Positions 46,565-56,541 of a stretch of DNA of 64,000 nt are shown piece by piece. The number at the start of each line of letters is the position of its first letter. Position 1 is the stretch's first letter. The translations under genes were made by a program, and so were the position numbers. The stretch lies in the NCBI GenBank assembly GCA_009602735.1, contig WELA01007584.1, positions 652,504 to 716,503 of the forward strand. The letters run 5' to 3'. The stretch comes from Mesotaenium endlicherianum. Taxonomy: Eukaryota > Streptophyta > Zygnematophyceae > Zygnematales > Mesotaeniaceae. The notes beneath the pieces are model-generated. The model saw nothing but the letters and a program-made list of their open reading frames with translations, was not told where the DNA came from and searched no databases.

Positions 46565-47380
46565 AGCGGGTCCGATGGTCAGCCAAGTGCGTTGTGCGTA
46601 GGTCAGATGGGCGCAGATAGACGGGGTCGTGCGGTGTGGCTCGCGGACGCTGAGCCTGGGCGCTGGCTGCTGTATGGAGTGTGTGCCAGCGCTAGAGGAG
46701 GCCGCGGCAGCCCGGCTCGTCGCAAACAAATGCGCAATGCGGCGACACTCGTGGCTCGTCGAGCAGTCGTGTGACACTGGTCGGCTAGGTCCAGCGGCGT
46801 CGGGGCGAGCCCTGCTGGGCCAGTTGTGAGTCACGGGCTGGCTGGGTGCGCTGAAGCCGAGCGGACCAGTAGGTGTGCGCTGCCTGCGTGCCGTAGGCGC
46901 AGCTGGCGGGGGCTCCTCGGGTGGCGCCGCGCTGAGGACCTCGACGGAAGCCTCAGGCAGGCGTTCCCACTGCGTCTCCTCCTCACTTTTGAGGGACTGG
47001 TCGTCGGATTTGCCAGGATAAGCTGCCTGCCGCATGGCCTCGTCTTTGGATGCCGTGGTGCGAGGCCAGGTTTCGCCGGTCTGATGCAAGGCGTCGTGAG
47101 GGGGCGGCTGAGAGTCCATACTGTACCGAATGGCCACGCCAACAGGCACGTCGTGGCGAACGCGGACGTCGGTCCTTGCGGACGGCTCGCCGCGAGAGGC
47201 CGAGACCCCCTGATGAGCCGTAGGCGCTGCGACAGCACCGCGGGCAAGGGCGGCGGCAGCGATGGCTGTGCTGGCCGTGGCGAGGGCCTCAGTGGCATCG
47301 TCCGCCATCTGCCGCATCATCGCGCTGTGGGCAGTGCAGATGCGGATTTGCTCCCTGGCCTGGGCTGCCAGGACATCCGC
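46562..47380 (-). pseudogene. C1 pol linker of unknown function
   Basis: Open frame between the stop at 47,381 and the stop at 46,562, with REQIRICTAHSAMMRQMADD, an Ala-rich helix-like stretch, and Pro/Arg/Ser-rich disordered sequence. It lies between protease and methyltransferase and probably belonged to one polyprotein. No domain is recognised. Confidence 0.55.
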
Positions 47381-48802
47381 CTACTGCTGCGGCGTGAGGT
47401 GGAGCTCGGCACTAGGTAGGTCCGGCTCCTCGTCTTGTGGCTCGAGCAGGTCCACCCCCACAGAGACCTCCTCGTCCTTGGGCCCGTCCTTATCGATCTT
47501 GACCACTGGCCGGCCATCGTCCAGCCCCATGAAGCCATGAAGAGCGGACACTGCTGGGCGGCAATCGACAATGTCAAGGGGCAAGGATGCGGTGCGCGTC
47601 CCCCCTGTCCTCCAGTCGGGACGATAGAAGACGCGCTCTGCCCAGTTGTCGACCGCGGCGCCAATGGGAAAGAGCACGTCCTGCCCTAGGAGCACATCGA
47701 AGGACTCGGAAGAAGTGACGAGTGCGTGCCGATGGATGCTTGTCTCGTCTGCCGTGCCTGGGCGCAGAGTGAACAGTAGCGCCAACCTCGTGCGGCCGGC
47801 GACGGTCTCGGACGTGCCGGCGGCGGTGTTAATGCGCGTCGGTGAGTCCTCCAAGTCAGCGGAAGAGAGTCCCAGCTAACGGAAGTAGCGGAGGCTGATG
47901 AGAACCGGCTGCGCTCCTGTGTCGAACATGATGCGCTGCGGCGCCTGGGTGTTGACGAGCACGATCCCCTNAAACTCCTGCGAATTATCCAAAAACGCGG
48001 CGTTAGGAGTGCTGATCATCCTGCGCACATGCGCAGTGCGCGCGGGCGTGGATCGCATCGCGGTGGCGGCATCGGCCGTCGGCCTCCTGGCGGCTGTGCG
48101 CAGGGTGGCTCTGCGTGACTGGAGCATCAGCTGAGCGGCCTGCCTCGTTGCCTCCATAGAGACGCCGAGCTCTGCGAAGGAGACCGCCGGCATGCGGTGC
48201 AATGCTAAAGAGATGACCTTGGCGCTGAGCTGCACCGTCGTCATAGGTGAAGCGAGCGCATGTGGCGTCGGCTCTGCTGACGTCGTGGAGGGCTCTAGGA
48301 TGCGGAAGGAACGGGGCAGCTGCGGTGCCTCCTCCGTCCGGCGTCCCTGGTCTGGCCCGACGCGCTTCTGCGAAACAACGGGCCGACTGGCCGGTGCGGC
48401 GAGCTGTGTGCTCGCGACTCGCGCGCCCGACTGCGGAGCGGTTGCCGAGTGGCTGCGCGCGTGCGTAGCAGGCCAGAATGGCCGCTGCTGGCGCAGCCGG
48501 CAAACCTGCCGCGCATTCTGCCGCGGGGCCTGTTGCAGCGCCGTGCGCGCAGCTTGCCGCGAGGCCTGCCGCGGGGCCCGTTGCGAGATCTGCCGCCGCG
48601 CCTGCCGCGCAGCCGGTGGCGGGAACTGCCGTCGCGCCTGCCGCGCAGCCTGCCGCGCAGATTGCCGCACTGTCTGCCGCAGGGCGCGCCGCGAGGCCTG
48701 CTGCGCAGCCTGCCGCGCAAACTGCCGCACTGTCTGCCGCAGGACTCCTTGCGCAGCCTGCCGCAAGGCCTGCCGTGCAGCCGGTCGCGGGTTCGGCCGC
48801 AA
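47381..48802 (-). pseudogene. C1 aspartic protease region
   Basis: Retropepsin signature IMFDTGAQPVLIS at about 47,900-47,940, then a TAG at 47,876-47,878, then SSESFDVLLGQDVLFPIGA, the family's second conserved block, and an acidic tail ending at TAG 47,381-47,383. Before the protease lies a repetitive basic stretch of RQAARQA-like units (about 48,490-48,790) from a tandem of ctgccgcgcagc-like 12- to 15-mers. A single undetermined base is at 47,972. Confidence 0.75.
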
Positions 48803-50405
48803 AAGTTGCGGACCCCGGCGCGTGTGCGGCCGCGGCTGCAGCAGTTGCTGCAGCTGCTGGCGCGGTCGGGGCTGCCAGGAGGCTGCCAGGTGGCGCCCCC
48901 TGGTGGCTGCTGGGGCCGAGGGGCAGGGTCACTGGACCGGTGGCGCCGTCTATCTCGGCTGCCCCGGGCGAAGATCGCAGCGCCCTCCCCCCGATGCGTG
49001 GGCTAACCGGCCCCCCGGCAGCCTGCGTTGGGCTGCTGCCGGGGTTTTGTGCGCAGCCAGGGTTTAGGCCCTGGCTGTGCGCAACCGTGCGCGGGCCGTC
49101 GGCACCGCGATCGAACATCCGGCCGCGTGGCGCAGTGGGTATAGCCCCCCCCTGACTGCGGGTGGCTGCTCCGACCGCTGGATCTGTACGGGCTGAGCCG
49201 GGCCATGCGCGCGTGCCAAGTGGCAGCACGTGTGCGGCAGGGGCTGAGCCCTGGATGTGCGCAGCTGCGGGTGCGCTGTCGGCGCTTTTGCCGGCGATCC
49301 GGCCGCACAGCGCAGTCAGGACCCCCCCTTGCTGACCGAGGGTGGCGGCCGCTGCGGCCGTCGCTGCGCTGGCCGTGCAGACCTGCGCGCACGCGCCACT
49401 TGGCAGCGCGTGGGTGCAGCTGCTTTGCGCAGCTGCAGCTGCCGCTGTGACGACGGCGTGGCGTCGCCGGGTGTGCCGTGGACCTGGCAGCGCAGTGCGC
49501 TGGGCGCGCGTGTGAGCCAGCGTGCGTGCGTGCATGCTGCTGTCGGCAGAGGCGGCCTCGCCTGCCGTGCACGTGCCATGTGGCGGGTTCTGCTGGAGCC
49601 TGCTGTCTGCAGCAGCCAGCGGGGACCGGCTGTCCCTGCCTGTGCGCAGAGCTGCGCACGGGAGTGCCGCACGAACGAAGAGGGAGGCTGCGGCCGGCCC
49701 AGTTGTAGCCGTGCACGCCGCCAGGTGCCCCCGTCCCTGCCTGCCAGCTGTCGCTACGCGGGCCGACGGGAGGCCTGCTGGTGTCAGCAGGGAAGCGCAA
49801 GCCAGGGGCTCTGTCGGGGCCTCGGCTGGCGCGCGGGCTGGCCCGCGTGCGCGCGAGTTTGCGCCGGGAGATGGCGCATCCGCGCAGGCGCGCAGCCTGC
49901 CATCCGGCAGTCTGTCGGGGCTCCGGCTGTCGCTGCTGACAGGTGTCAGAGCGGTGCGCACAGGGCTAGCAGAGCTGCCTGTGCGGGCGCCTGCAGCTCT
50001 GGCAGCGGGCGCTACGTCGTAACGCGGACGTGCGCGGGGCTGCGGTGCTGCCGCTAAGCCTGATGGGTGCGCTGAAGCTGTGCGTGCGCCAGCTGTCAGT
50101 GCCGTGGTGTAGGACGGAGGAACGGACGCGAGGAGTGCTCCGCACGCGTCATAGTTATTGACGTCGACGAGGCCACGGAGTCTAGCGATCTCCGCGGTGG
50201 CCTCCACGAGGGCGTCGCTGACGTCGTCAAAGCTGCAGTAGTCGGCTCCAGCCATCAATGCGGCGTCCGTCGTGGCCGTAGCTGCTGTCATCACGGGGCG
50301 GCCACCCGTACGAGGGTTGCGTGCGCCTCGCTGTCCTGCTGAAGGCGTAGGGCCGTCGCGAGCGCGTCCGTTCTTGACGTCGCGCTTCTTCTGCAGACAG
50401 ACGAT
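48003..50405 (-). pseudogene. C1 long low-complexity ORF downstream of Gag
   Basis: In frame with Gag after its stop. The first 80 codons are real Gag sequence, because FDDVSDALVEATAEIARLRGLV is conserved in C2. The remainder is Ala, Pro, Gly and Arg rich and very GC-rich. The protease is in a different frame, so a frame change must lie between about 50,000 and 48,800. The later part of this frame is probably not translated. Confidence 0.5.
48490..48790. repeat. GC-rich 12-15-bp tandem array in C1
   Basis: Repeated variants of ctgccgcgcagc. All six frames stay open here, giving long overlapping Ala/Arg/Gln-rich shadows on both strands. Confidence 0.8.
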
Positions 50406-51482
50406 CTACAAGTGGCCGGCCTTGCCACAATAGGTGCAGTCGCCGGGCTTGCCATTGTGCGCGAGAGTGCAGTTCTGGCGTGAGTGGCCCATCTTACCGC
50501 AGGACAAGCAGGGATCGCTCGTGGTGGCAGCCATGGAAATGCGGCCACGCGTAGCTCCGCGCTGCTGCGTCTGCTGGGGCAGCTGAGAGCGCTGAGGCTG
50601 CTCCTGCTGCGACTGGGGCTGGCGGGCAGGCGTCGTGCACGTCGGAGAAGACGGCAGCACTGAGGCCTCCTGGCGCACGCCCGTGGATGCTAAGCCCACA
50701 CGATCGCTAATGTTGCTCCGTGCGGCGGCCAAGCTCTGCTTCTCAGCGGAGAGGTAGGCTTGCTCCAGAGAATACTCTGAATCGTGGCGGTCAATGAGGG
50801 GGACTACGGCCCTCTCCCTTAGACGCGGCTTGACGGCACGCAAGAAGATCTCCGCGGCCTCCCGGTCAGTGACAGTGCCGACATCGCGGCGGAGGTGCAC
50901 CAAGCGGCGGTACATCATGCGGATAGTCTCGTTCTTGCGTCGGAAGAAATGGTGCAGCTCGTACACCTTCTCTTCAGTTGCAGCCTGGAACTCTGTCTTC
51001 AGGATGTTCCAGAAGGCTTGCACTGGATCAGCTAGCAGGGTTGCCACTGGTGGGTCACCCACAAGCTCAGTGCGGGTCCGGAGCTCGGCCTCCTTCTCAC
51101 GGAAGGTGTCGCGGGCCTCTTGCGAGAGGTAGCGCATAAGCGTGTCGAAGACGTCGCGCTTAGTCAGCGTGGGTGTCTTGAGCTTTGCAGCCGCGAAGTC
51201 AGCCTGAAACTTCGAGATGGTATCTTCCAGATCACAGGTGCCCGGCCTACCGCTGAAGCGGTAGGCAGACCTGTCAGTCCTGACCTCGTGGTCATCTGCC
51301 ATGGGGTACCAGAAATCGTAGTGAGTCCGCTGGGGAGATGGCTCATTAGCAACTGCTGTGTGCTGGAGAGCAGGTTGCTCTTCTTCGGCGGGTTCAGTGA
51401 TAGTGCCGAGATCTGAGTTTGAGTCTTCTCCACTAACCCCTTCGTAGTATGGCTGATAAGAAAGCCCACTACGGGTAGGCAT
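50406..51482 (-). pseudogene. C1 Gag
   Basis: Starts MPTRSGLSYQPYYEG (ATG at 51,482). A capsid-like retrotrans_gag region follows with FWNILKTEFQAATEEKVYEL, FFRRKNETIRMMYRRL and DREAAEIFLRAVKPRLRER, then a Gln-rich stretch and two zinc knuckles, CLSCGKMGHSRQNC and CTYCGKAGHL. TAG at 50,406-50,408 stops the frame within the second knuckle; the C2 copy has CAG there, so this is a C-to-T nonsense mutation. Confidence 0.9.
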
Positions 51483-51539
51483 ACGCTGAAGGTTCTAATT
51501 GCTTGCAGGCAAAAAGAGATCTTTTAGAAGTAAGGGAAG

Positions 51540-52530
51540 TGTACTCTCCAAAGTGAGCACCTCAAGACTGTAATCTGGTAGGAAAACAACTAATGAAGTA
51601 TGGCCCAAAAGATCACTGGAAGCACATCATGATCTTCAGAGTAGTCCTATGGCAAGGGCTTAAGCAGTGACTTTGCTCACCACTTGTGAAGTTCTTCAAG
51701 TGACTGGAAGCCTGGAGGGCTTGCTCTTCACAAGAGAGTAAGTCAGTGGTCCTGAAAACACAACAGATAAAAGTGTAAGCTTTACTGATAATCTCTGTTA
51801 CTTACACCTGGCATAATGGACTTCTAAAAGATGTCTCTTCTAGGGACATCTCTAGTATTTATACTCCTGGAAATCCGGCGGGGTATGCGGCGGATCCAAT
51901 GCATGTAGTCATTCTAGGAGGCTCTCCTATGTCCACTAATGTGTACAAGGCATGTACTAGCACTCCTATAGGCTAAGCATAACTCAAACCAATCAAAGCA
52001 AGGTGCGTAGGATATGCTACGTGTCCCTCATTGGCCGAGCTTACCTTGGGTGATTCTACCTAGATAGCGCCTCAAAAGTGGATCTGGAAATTGAGGAAGC
52101 TTCCTCTAGGAGTAGGTGATGCAGTCACCAAGTTATAGCCTCAATGATGCACATATACTATGGAAATGCAAAGCTTATGTAGGCTAAGGGGCTCGCGGAT
52201 TTGTGCGCACAAGCTAGGGGTTTTAGGGGGTCACGAATAGGCAAGAATGTGCACATTGAAACACAAATTGCCCTTTGGTGAGGGTCCGCTAGGGGCCGGT
52301 AGGTGACGCGGACTAGATCGCTCATATCTCGCTCGATACTTGACCGAATGACGCGAACCCGGTGCCATTCGGAAGGTGACTCGACGCGCTACACTTTGGT
52401 GACTTGGAAATTGAGAAAAGGTCAACGTATGGATGCGTAAAGTCTATGCAAAGTCGGCCTTCCTAGGTTGATGGTTCACACATGTGGAGCTCGGTTTCGT
52501 GCGGCAACCTCGACTCAATAAATCATGACA
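51540..52530 (-). repeat. 5' LTR of C1
   Basis: 991 bp with the same ends as the 3' LTR and about 98% identical to it by manual comparison. It should hold the promoter for the minus-strand transcript; a clear TATA box was not assigned. Confidence 0.92.
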
Positions 52531-52877
52531 ATGGCTTGTTAGCAAATGTTTTCATCATGCTAAAGATGGACAGTGATGCAGCTGATAGGTATGAGACGTA
52601 CTTAGATATCATGGACGAGATGTGTTCATTTCAGCATCTTAGAGCGGTAACACGGATTATTACTGCTCTACCTTCTCATGAAGGTAGATTTACCCATAGG
52701 CACTTTCCTTCCAGGATTCCTGATGAGAAGTATGAGTATTGTAAGGTGTGTGCTGCTGGTCTTCACGGCCAACGTAGCTCGGGGATTAGGCCAACGAAGA
52801 CGAAGTACAAGTGTTTCCATTTTGACGTTTCCTTTTGTGCAGCACCTTTCAAGTGTACCACACTCATAGAGCTATAG
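52531..52877 (+). pseudogene. piggyBac-type transposase relic, C-terminal part
   Basis: Continues from the right edge of C1: NGLLANVFIMLKM, then CKVCAAGLHGQRS and KYKCFHFDVSFCAAPFKC, the cysteine-rich C-terminal module of piggyBac transposases. Together with 39,397-39,930 it is one interrupted gene, but the middle third is missing. Confidence 0.75.
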
Positions 52878-53664
52878 AGCACCTAGATGTAGGACCTAGG
52901 GAGGAAGCTAGGCAAAATTAGAGATTTTGGCGATTTTGTAAGACTCGCGTATATTTTCCTATCGTTCATGTTTCGTGCTGTATGCAGTATGAAGTATATG
53001 CCATGTGTACGTTAGTGTTAATGGATGCCTGCATTGACAGTTGAATTTAAAATTTTACCTTGGATTGTAAGCATTATTTCATGTGTTATTTGGAAAAATA
53101 AAAGTTTTTGGATATTATTAATTCATTAATTTAATTAAAAATTAAAAGTAAACTACCACTGGGAAGACGAGTGTATTAGTGTTGTGTATGAAGTATCTTG
53201 ACCAGAAACATGATGAACTGCTCACAAAGATCGTTTATGTACTTGACACTATTTGAGATCAAGATGCACCCGAGAAAAAAAGGAGCTCCTATGTGGGTGC
53301 ATGTCCTTGGATAGTTGTATCTTCATCAATACTTCTCATGTCAGTCCAAGGTTTGAGGTACTCACTCTTGATATGATAGGGCAGCCCTGGTCTAAATTTT
53401 AGGCCCTCATGTATTGGCAATTATGAGATACAATGCCTCAAAGTTGGAGAAATATCGCACGCTTATTTCAGCATTATTAAATGCCATTTAAATCATTAAT
53501 AATATTAATCATCAAATATAAAAAGTACAGAACCAAAAACCTTATAATGTGTAATACTCAAAAATCTAAGTCATGGTCCCATTGGACTTGTATTGTGAGC
53601 TACAGAAAATCCCAAACATGTCCTCAAAACGCACCCAAAAGGTTGAGTTCCACTGGGCCATCCA
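52878..53664. other. AT-rich stretch after the piggyBac relic
   Basis: No gene seen. Poly-A/T and ttaattaa-like sequence near 53,120-53,150 could include the transposon end, but I find no clear terminal inverted repeat. Confidence 0.4.
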
Positions 53665-54109
53665 ATGTTAACAGAAAATACCATAAAGATTACTCGATGA
53701 TATAAAGATCTTCATTAATTGTTAATTGTCTATTGGTAAGTCGATTCATTTCAGTGGTATCAGAGCAGTTATCACAGTAGTCGTGTATGGTAAGGACTAG
53801 GTCTCCAACTAGCAACTCTCGGGAAATGGAGGGTGAGGACAGTGATAACATTGTAGAAGGGCAGGACGAAAGTCGCGTTTTTGGACCCCGTACCTACTTG
53901 GAAACGCTGCACGATGCAGGAGCTAGAGAAGCTGCTGAGGAGGCAACAGCTTTTGCTGCAGTAGCAGCCCAGTTGGCTGAGATGAGCGTTTAGCCAAAGA
54001 GGTAGAGAGGGCGGTAAACAGGAGGGCCCCTGATGAAAGGACGGCGGAAGAGCAGATGGCAGAGAGGGCCAATCTCCGAAACCAACCTCCTGCTGTGCCG
54101 ACTGTCATA
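53665..54109 (+). mobile_element. family-B gypsy fragment: LTR end, PBS and gag start
   Basis: The last 90 bp of a family-B LTR end at 53,753 (tttca). PBS tggtatcagagc is at 53,755-53,766, complementary to initiator tRNA-Met. A gag start (MVRTRSPTSNSREMEG, ATG at 53,787) runs to about PPAVPT. At 54,110 the full LTR of element B begins, so element B lies within or beside an older copy of its own family. Confidence 0.8.
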
Positions 54110-54847
54110 TGTGATGAATCAGTATATTAGTAGATATAATATTCAATTAATTATAATAGTTAATTAAGTTCAGCCTGCTAGACTCTAGTTAATAATCAGT
54201 CTACTGGACTTTATATTTAATATCAGTTTAACTCAGTTTAACTCAGTTTGACTCAACCGGAAGCAGCAGGCTGAAGTCAACTTAAGTCAGCTTGCTGACA
54301 CATTCTTTGACAGCCAGCTGACTTCCGTACTCGATAGCAGCAAACTGCCTCGATATGCATCTAAGTGTGATGTGCTAGATGAATGGCCAGATGACATCCC
54401 TATGATGGATGGCGATTCGGGATGATGGGAGACGGCGATGGATTTGGTTAATCGACATCCTACCAACGTGGTTAACTCCCGGGTAGGCGATGCCATCGCA
54501 CTGGCCGTTAAACAGTAAACTCATTCCATGTACATATGCTAGGCATTGCTCTCGAGTTCGGCATTCGGAAACGAGGCCCACTCTCTTGTACAGCTTACTG
54601 AGAGAGATCTGAATCAAAGGCGAGAAGCCATTGGTACGCACTGTCTTCTAACCTTGCTTATGTATAAGTTTACTGATTTGCATTATTAATGCTAGTTTAC
54701 TCGCATTTGACTTACGAGTTTTATTCACTGCTAGTGTGTTGTCCTTTGCCGTTTAACCAGTTAACGAAAAATACCATAAAGATTACTTGCTGATATAAAG
54801 ATCTTTATTAATTGTTAATCTCCTATTTGGTAAGTCAATTCATTTCA
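54110..54847 (+). repeat. 5' LTR of element B
   Basis: 738 bp, starts tgtgatgaatcagtatatt and ends gtcaattcatttca. Same family as the solo LTR at 30,025-30,742 and the fragments at 39,066 and 53,665. Confidence 0.9.
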
Positions 54848-54881
54848 GTGGTATCGGAGCAGTTATCACAGTCTTCTTTGT

Positions 54882-56327
54882 ATGGTAAGGACAAGGTCTC
54901 AGTCTAGCAACTCCCGAGACATGGAGAACCAGGATAACGAGAATGTCAAAAACCAGGCTGAAAGCCATGTAGCGGGAACCCGTACCTATTCTGAAGCAGT
55001 GGCAGATACTGCAGCTAGAGAGGCTGCAAATGAGGCAGCTGCTATTGCCGCAGTCGCAGCATAGCAAGCTGAGGAGGAGAGAGCCAGATTAGAAGCTGAA
55101 CAACTAGCAAAGGCTGCTGAAGATACAGAAAGGAGGGAAGGACAGCCAGCTGACGAGCGCACTTTTGAAGAACTTATGGCATCAAGGGCCAAGGTTCTGA
55201 ACCCACCTCCTGCTGTACAACTCAATGTACTCCTAGGTCAAATACGTGACCGGCTGAATGCGGCAGGAATTGCTGCTGCAGGAGCGAAAGGGACGGTTGA
55301 GGACACTACTCAGCGAGCAGATGCCACTGCTGCTGCTGCATTTGCTAGACTCCCACCTCAGAGTGTTGACTTGGGAGCATTGTTTGTTCAAATGCAGTCG
55401 CAAATGGCGACCATGTATCAGTCCCAACAGGAAGACAAAAGAATCATAATGTCTCTACTGCGGGACAGAGACCAACTGGCAGAGGGCCTAGTAAGCCCAA
55501 GCCGAAACCTCCCCAGGACTATGATCCTGAGGGAAACAGAAAATATTACCTGATCCGCGTATGTTGAGCAGTGGCTGGAGAACTACCCAAAACTGCAAGA
55601 TTACGAGAAGGTCAGGCACACCGGTGCGCTACTGAAAGGCAGTGCCGCAAACTGGTGGCTTTACTGGAAAGGAGAGCGTAAGGCTTGGCAACTCGGTGAC
55701 CCTACGTGGGTAGAGTTTGTCGAGAAGTTGCATGAGAAGTTTGATGTCATCAACCAGCAGGAGAAAGCTATCTATGCGATGATCTCCCTGACACTGAAGC
55801 AGACCACTTTAGTTGCTGAGTTTGCACAAAAGTTCCAGGAGAACATGATGAAACAGCCAGACTTGCCAAAACGGTATAGGATAGCATACTTCAGGTATGG
55901 CTTGAAATCCAAAGTCTCTGGTCATTTTGCTGAGAAGAAGTATGAGAAATTGGCTGACTTGATTCAGGATGCTGATGCCCGGGATCAGCAGCAGTTCAAT
56001 CACAAGCGCCATTGTCATGCTTTGGAGTCGAAGGTTGTCAAAAAGCCCCACAATTCCTACAATGCAATTGAAGGAGACCAGGCTGAGGATGATCAGGGTG
56101 ATGAATATGGGTATGAGTACAATGCTATGCAGTCTAGAGGTAGAGGTGGTTTCCCTCGAGGCGGCTATGGAAGAGGTGGTGGTAGGACTAAGCCGAGACC
56201 AGCCTCAACAAAATCGATTTGCTTCCATTGCCAGCAGCCAGGTCACTTCAGGGAGCAGTGTCCAGACAAGCACCTTCCGAAGGTCGAGAGAAAAGACCAG
56301 CCTTTAAAAGACAGCAACAATCAATAA
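54882..56327 (+). pseudogene. element B Gag (two premature stops)
   Basis: One frame with TAG at about 55,062 (the neighbouring copy has CAG there) and TGA at about 55,551 (T*SAYVEQWL). Capsid-like blocks are YVEQWLENYPKL, AANWWLYWKGER, WVEFVEKLHEKF and QKFQENMM. A Gly/Arg-rich stretch leads to the zinc knuckle CFHCQQPGHFREQC at about 56,219-56,260. Both stops fit C-to-T change (CAG to TAG, CGA to TGA). Confidence 0.85.
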
Positions 56328-56541
56328 TCCAGTCTACTGACTGTGAGGATGCTAGAGATAGTGAGTCGTCACTAGCTGCCCTCGTAGCAGGTATTATGGG
56401 TCCTGCTGAACTGGATTCACTATGCATGCCTGACAACCAGATAAAGGAGACCATCAGCAATATAGACGTCCAGAGAGTGCACACTCTGGATGCTCTTGTT
56501 CCACCTGATGTCCAACATTTCTTTGCTACGTCAGGAGAACA

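Larger units (their letters stand above)
39931..52530 (-). mobile_element. element C1: Ty3/gypsy retrotransposon with DNA methyltransferase and PHD-integrase
   Basis: A 12.6-kb element read right to left: 5' LTR (51,540-52,530), Gag, long low-complexity region, protease, linker, TPPYD repeats, cytosine methyltransferase, RT, RNase H, integrase, PHD finger, 3' LTR (39,931-40,921). The two 991-bp LTRs differ at about 16 positions by manual comparison, mostly transitions, so insertion is fairly recent. Eight in-frame stops and at least two frame changes make this copy non-autonomous. The flanking 5-mers (ttttg and atggc) do not match. No tRNA-Met PBS is seen next to the 5' LTR, and the only good polypurine run (G8, reverse complement of 41,061-41,068) lies 140 bp inside the 3' LTR boundary. 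Confidence 0.9.

Noticed and set aside
48192-50057. Long plus-strand ORFs opposite the C1 low-complexity region
   Set aside because: GC-rich tandem repeats keep all frames open; no domain is seen and Gag and protease are on the other strand.
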